DNA from: Streptomyces cavernae
Lineage (GTDB): Bacteria; Actinomycetota; Actinomycetes; Streptomycetales; Streptomycetaceae
Assembly (NCBI RefSeq): GCF_004023625.1
Contig: NZ_RPDJ01000050.1
Span: forward strand, 1-63,493
Reading direction: 5' to 3'
DNA: 63,493 nucleotides
Positions 60,856 to 63,493 of this stretch are shown in pieces; the stretch's first letter is position 1, and every line of letters begins with the position of its first letter. The notes beneath the pieces are model-generated. The model searched no databases. It saw only the letters and a list, made by a program, of their open reading frames with translations, and was not told where the DNA came from. The translations under genes and the position numbers were made by a program.

Positions 60856-61650
60856 ATGACCACCGCCACCTCCCGGCACAGTGACCGGAGGATCAGCCCC
60901 GTATTCGTCGGGATCGTGGCCGTCATGGCCGTCACCGGATGGGCCACCTGGACCGGGTTCGCCGAGCAGCCCGGGGTGGCGGTCTTCCTGTTCGTGACGG
61001 CCGCCTGGATCGTCTCCCTGTGTCTGCACGAGTACGCGCACGCGCGTACGGCACTGCACAGCGGTGACATCACGGTCGGCGCGAAGGGCTACCTCACGCT
61101 GAACCCGCTGAAGTACACCCACGCCCTGCTCAGCATCGTCCTTCCGGTCCTCTTCGTGATCCTGGGCGGGATCGGTCTGCCGGGCGGTGCGGTCTTCATC
61201 GAGCGGGGGCGTATCCAGGGGCGCTGGAAGCACAGTCTGATCTCGGCCGCGGGTCCGCTGACGAACGTGCTGTTCGCGGTGGTGTGCACGGCCCCGTTCT
61301 GGCTGGACGCGCTGGACGGGGTGCCGGACACGTTCCGTTACGCGCTGGCGTTCCTGGCGCTGCTGCAGGTGACGGCCGCGATCCTGAACTTCCTGCCGGT
61401 TCCGGGTCTGGACGGCTACGGCGTGATCGAGCCCTGGCTGTCGTACAACATCCGCCGTCAGGTGGAGCCGTTCGCCCCGTTCGGTCTGCTCGCCGTGTTC
61501 GCCCTGCTGTGGCTCCCGGAGGTCAACGGCGTCTTCTTCGACGCGGTGGACGCGGTGCTGCGCGCGCTGGGCGTGAGCGACTGGGACACCTATTGGGGCC
61601 AGCAGCTCTACCGGTTCTGGCAGGGCAACCCGGAGATCCCGGCGCAGTGA
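60856..61650 (+). CDS. M50/site-2 protease-like membrane protein
   Basis: The 264-residue product has about six membrane helices, the zinc motif HEYAH (residues 58-62, in SLCLHEYAHARTALHSGD) and the third-ligand motif PVPGLDGYGVIEPWL. Site-2 proteases cut membrane-bound regulators. No PDZ domain or partner anti-sigma gene is visible. ATG 60856 is near the hydrophobic start, with no strong ribosome site. Confidence 0.87.
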   Translation: MTTATSRHSDRRISPVFVGIVAVMAVTGWATWTGFAEQPGVAVFLFVTAAWIVSLCLHEYAHARTALHSGDITVGAKGYLTLNPLKYTHALLSIVLPVLFVILGGIGLPGGAVFIERGRIQGRWKHSLISAAGPLTNVLFAVVCTAPFWLDALDGVPDTFRYALAFLALLQVTAAILNFLPVPGLDGYGVIEPWLSYNIRRQVEPFAPFGLLAVFALLWLPEVNGVFFDAVDAVLRALGVSDWDTYWGQQLYRFWQGNPEIPAQ

Positions 61651-61663
61651 CCGGCCGCGGGCC

Positions 61664-61870
61664 TCAGCCGGTGGGGGTCCGGCCTGCCTTGGCGCGGCGC
61701 AGGTAGTACCACGCCATGTTGGAGGAGAGCCCCGCCAGCAGTACCCAGACGATGCCGAGCCAGCTGCCCCGGACGAAGGAGATCACGGCCGCCGCGACGG
61801 CGAGGACGCAGACGACGAGGGCGTAGAGGGCGAGTCGCCGGGCCGGGTCGCGTGGGGGCACGGGGGGCAT
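61664..61870 (-). CDS. small membrane protein, two helices
   Basis: The 68-residue product (ATG 61870, AGGAG upstream) has two hydrophobic segments, LALYALVVCVLAVAAAVISF and GIVWVLLAGLSSNMAWYYL, joined by a short polar loop and ending in a basic tail. It is a conserved type of Streptomyces hypothetical protein. Function unknown. Confidence 0.65.
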   Translation of the reverse strand: MPPVPPRDPARRLALYALVVCVLAVAAAVISFVRGSWLGIVWVLLAGLSSNMAWYYLRRAKAGRTPTG

Positions 61871-61956
61871 GGGGGTCGGCTCCTGAGGACGGTCATGTTG
61901 ACGGGGCACTACGGCATCCAGTGTCCCCCATGCCCCTGCGCCCGCCCGCACGCGCC

Positions 61957-62682
61957 CTACACGTCGGTCAGACGCAGCCCGGCGTGTGCCTTGTAGCGGC
62001 GGTTCACGGAGATCAGGTTGGCGACGAGGGCCTCGACCTGGTGCGCGTTGCGCAGCCGCCCGGAGAAGATGCCGCGCATCCCGGGGATGCGGCCGGCCAG
62101 CGCCTGGACGATCTCCACGTCGGCCCGCTCCTCGCCGAGGACCATCACGTCCGTGTCGATCTCCTCGATCGCGGCGTCCTGGAGCAGCACGGCGGAGAGA
62201 TGGTGGAAGGCGGCGGTCACCCGGGAGTCCGGGAGCAGCGCGGCGGCCTGTTCGGCGGCGCTGCCCTCCTCGGGCTTGATCGCGTAGGCGCCCTTCTTGT
62301 CGAAGCCGAGCGGGTTGACGCAGTCGACGACGAGCTTGCCCGCCAGTTCCTCGCGCAGCGATTCGAGGGTCTTGCCGTGGCCGTCCCAGGGCACGGCGAC
62401 GATCACGATGTCGCTGCGCCGCGCGGTCTCGGCGTTGTCGGCCCCCTCGACGCCGTGGCCGAGTTCCTCGGCGGCGGACTGTGCGCGCTCGGCGGCGCGG
62501 GAGCCGATGATCACCTTCTGTCCGGCGCGGGCGAGCCGGTAGGCGAGGCCCTTGCCCTGCGGTCCGGTGCCGCCGAGCACGCCGACGACGAGCCCGGACA
62601 CATCGGGGAGGTCCCAGGGGTCCTTGGCCGGAGCCTTGGCGGGGGCTGCGGCGGGCGTCTGTGCACTGTCGCTAGAGGTCAT
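61957..62682 (-). CDS. npdG: NADPH-dependent F420 reductase
   Basis: The 241-residue product has a Rossmann dinucleotide fold (VVGVLGGTGPQGKGLAYRLA, VIIGSRAAERAQSAAEELG) and the F420-binding NVVVDCVNPL-like segment LVVDCVNPLGFDKKGAYAIK, then AFHHLSAVLLQD. It transfers hydride between NADPH and coenzyme F420. An Ala/Pro-rich 25-residue N-terminal extension is present. ATG 62682 begins a divergent pair with the gene at 62844. Confidence 0.93.
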   Translation of the reverse strand: MTSSDSAQTPAAAPAKAPAKDPWDLPDVSGLVVGVLGGTGPQGKGLAYRLARAGQKVIIGSRAAERAQSAAEELGHGVEGADNAETARRSDIVIVAVPWDGHGKTLESLREELAGKLVVDCVNPLGFDKKGAYAIKPEEGSAAEQAAALLPDSRVTAAFHHLSAVLLQDAAIEEIDTDVMVLGEERADVEIVQALAGRIPGMRGIFSGRLRNAHQVEALVANLISVNRRYKAHAGLRLTDV

Positions 62683-62843
62683 GGGCCGACTTTACGTGTG
62701 CGGCCCGCCACGCGGACGGGCGCGGTCAGGTGACCACGATCACGGGGAGGCGGGCGGAGCTGATCGTCTCGTACGCGCTGAATTGGGCGAATTTGCGGTG
62801 AACGCCGCCTGACGAGTGGTTGGTTGCGGCAGGATGCGGGGGC

Positions 62844-63449
62844 ATGGACGCGGTACGCGTGGCGCTGTTGCGCGAAGTGCTCGCCGGGACCGAGTGGTTG
62901 GGGGCGACGCGTCGGTTCGCGACCGCGCTGCGGTCGTCCGTGGTGCCGCACGGCGGCGGGCTGCTGCTCGTGGGCACCGAGGAGTACGAGCCGTGGCACC
63001 TGGCCGCGCACCTGGTGGACGAGGCCGCCTGGTCGGGGACGCCGGAGCTCGCGCCGACGCTCGTCCGGCACGGCGCGCGGGCCTCGGATCCGCCGCACCT
63101 GGCGGTGGGTCTCGGCCGGATCGAGGCGGCGCGGCGCGGGGAGACGCTGTTGGTGGTGGCCCCCGGCGCGCCGGGGGATCCGTTGCTGGAGCGGGTGCAC
63201 GACGCGCGGCGGGCCGGGGCGACGGTGCTGGCGCTGTCCTCGGGCGATGCCGAGTTGCACGGACTGGCGCACGAGGGGCTGGCGGTGCCGGGCGAACGTG
63301 AGCTGGATCTGGACACGGTGCAGCATCTGGTGAGCGCCGCCGCCGGGGAGAACGTGGTGGCGCGCCCGCGCGGCCGCGGCCGCTCGCTCCGCGACCGGCT
63401 GTCGCGGCTCGCGGACCATCTCACCGCGCCTCCGCCGGCCCGCTGGTAG
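62844..63449 (+). CDS. conserved hypothetical protein, possible SIS-like fold
   Basis: The 201-residue product has alternating alpha/beta features (RSSVVPHGGGLLLVGTEEYE, ARRGETLLVVAPGAPGDPLL, RRAGATVLALSSGDAELHGL) like the SIS phosphosugar-binding fold, and a basic tail RPRGRGRSLRDRLSRLADHL. No catalytic signature is recognized. ATG 62844 fits the start of similarity. GTG 62820 is possible. Confidence 0.65.
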   Translation: MDAVRVALLREVLAGTEWLGATRRFATALRSSVVPHGGGLLLVGTEEYEPWHLAAHLVDEAAWSGTPELAPTLVRHGARASDPPHLAVGLGRIEAARRGETLLVVAPGAPGDPLLERVHDARRAGATVLALSSGDAELHGLAHEGLAVPGERELDLDTVQHLVSAAAGENVVARPRGRGRSLRDRLSRLADHLTAPPPARW

Positions 63450-63493
63450 CACGCGACGCCCGGCCCGGCTCGCGGCAGTGGCTGCGGGCGGCG

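Overview
The window is high-GC actinomycete DNA and almost certainly Streptomyces chromosome. The signs are strong G/C third-codon bias, GTG/TTG starts, TetR, SARP and PP2C-type regulators, a coenzyme F420 reductase, and a core order (aglA, a PAP2-like gene, glnE ... glnA2 ... nadE ... panB ... npdG) that I recall from the S. coelicolor region around SCO2228-SCO2260. That synteny is from memory and was not searched.

Bases 1-10,000 are accessory DNA with many broken genes: the 3' part of an IS630 transposase, fragments of IS5- and IS1380-type transposases, a LuxR/ATPase remnant and an MFS pump with its middle deleted. Among them sits an intact cassette: a TetR regulator, a carotenoid cleavage oxygenase flanked by two closely related SRPBCC proteins (one cytosolic, one with a signal peptide), and a frameshifted membrane protein. 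A lipoprotein/TetR pair and a small isomerase follow. Bases 10,194-17,500 hold a 204-bp MITE-like element, a frameshifted receiver-PP2C phosphatase, a secreted TIM-barrel protein, an alpha-glucosidase, the deleted remains of the neighbouring mal transport operon, and a PAP2-type membrane enzyme. glnE spans 17,524-20,529.

Bases 20,700-36,400 are the most interesting part. Six overlapping minus-strand genes (30,655 to 23,324) encode a complex I/hydrogenase-4-like membrane complex whose large subunit has lost both cysteine pairs that bind Ni-Fe. This is an energy-converting-hydrogenase-related (Ehr) complex with the same layout as Mycobacterium tuberculosis Rv0082-Rv0087. It lies beside an Rv0081-like ArsR repressor, a 61-residue zinc-ribbon protein and a second operon (ArsR, SulP transporter, PNPOx-like protein, anti-sigma-type ATPase, STAS protein). 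Two 16-bp palindromes of the same design sit in front of the two ArsR genes, which suggests one regulon.

Bases 36,400-63,493 are mostly conserved housekeeping and accessory genes: glnA2, flavohemoglobin with its NsrR repressor (each with an 11-1-11 operator), DUF3105/DUF305 proteins, a two-subunit molybdenum hydroxylase, an alpha/beta hydrolase, nadE, a MerR regulator, two MFS exporters, an endonuclease/phosphatase-fold membrane protein, TetR, panB, a DrrAB-type ABC exporter, a large AfsR-like regulator, a Uma2 gene with one nonsense codon, an M50-like protease, npdG and a conserved hypothetical gene. A second MITE family has copies near 23.1 kb and 51.9 kb, and several short tandem repeats lie between genes.
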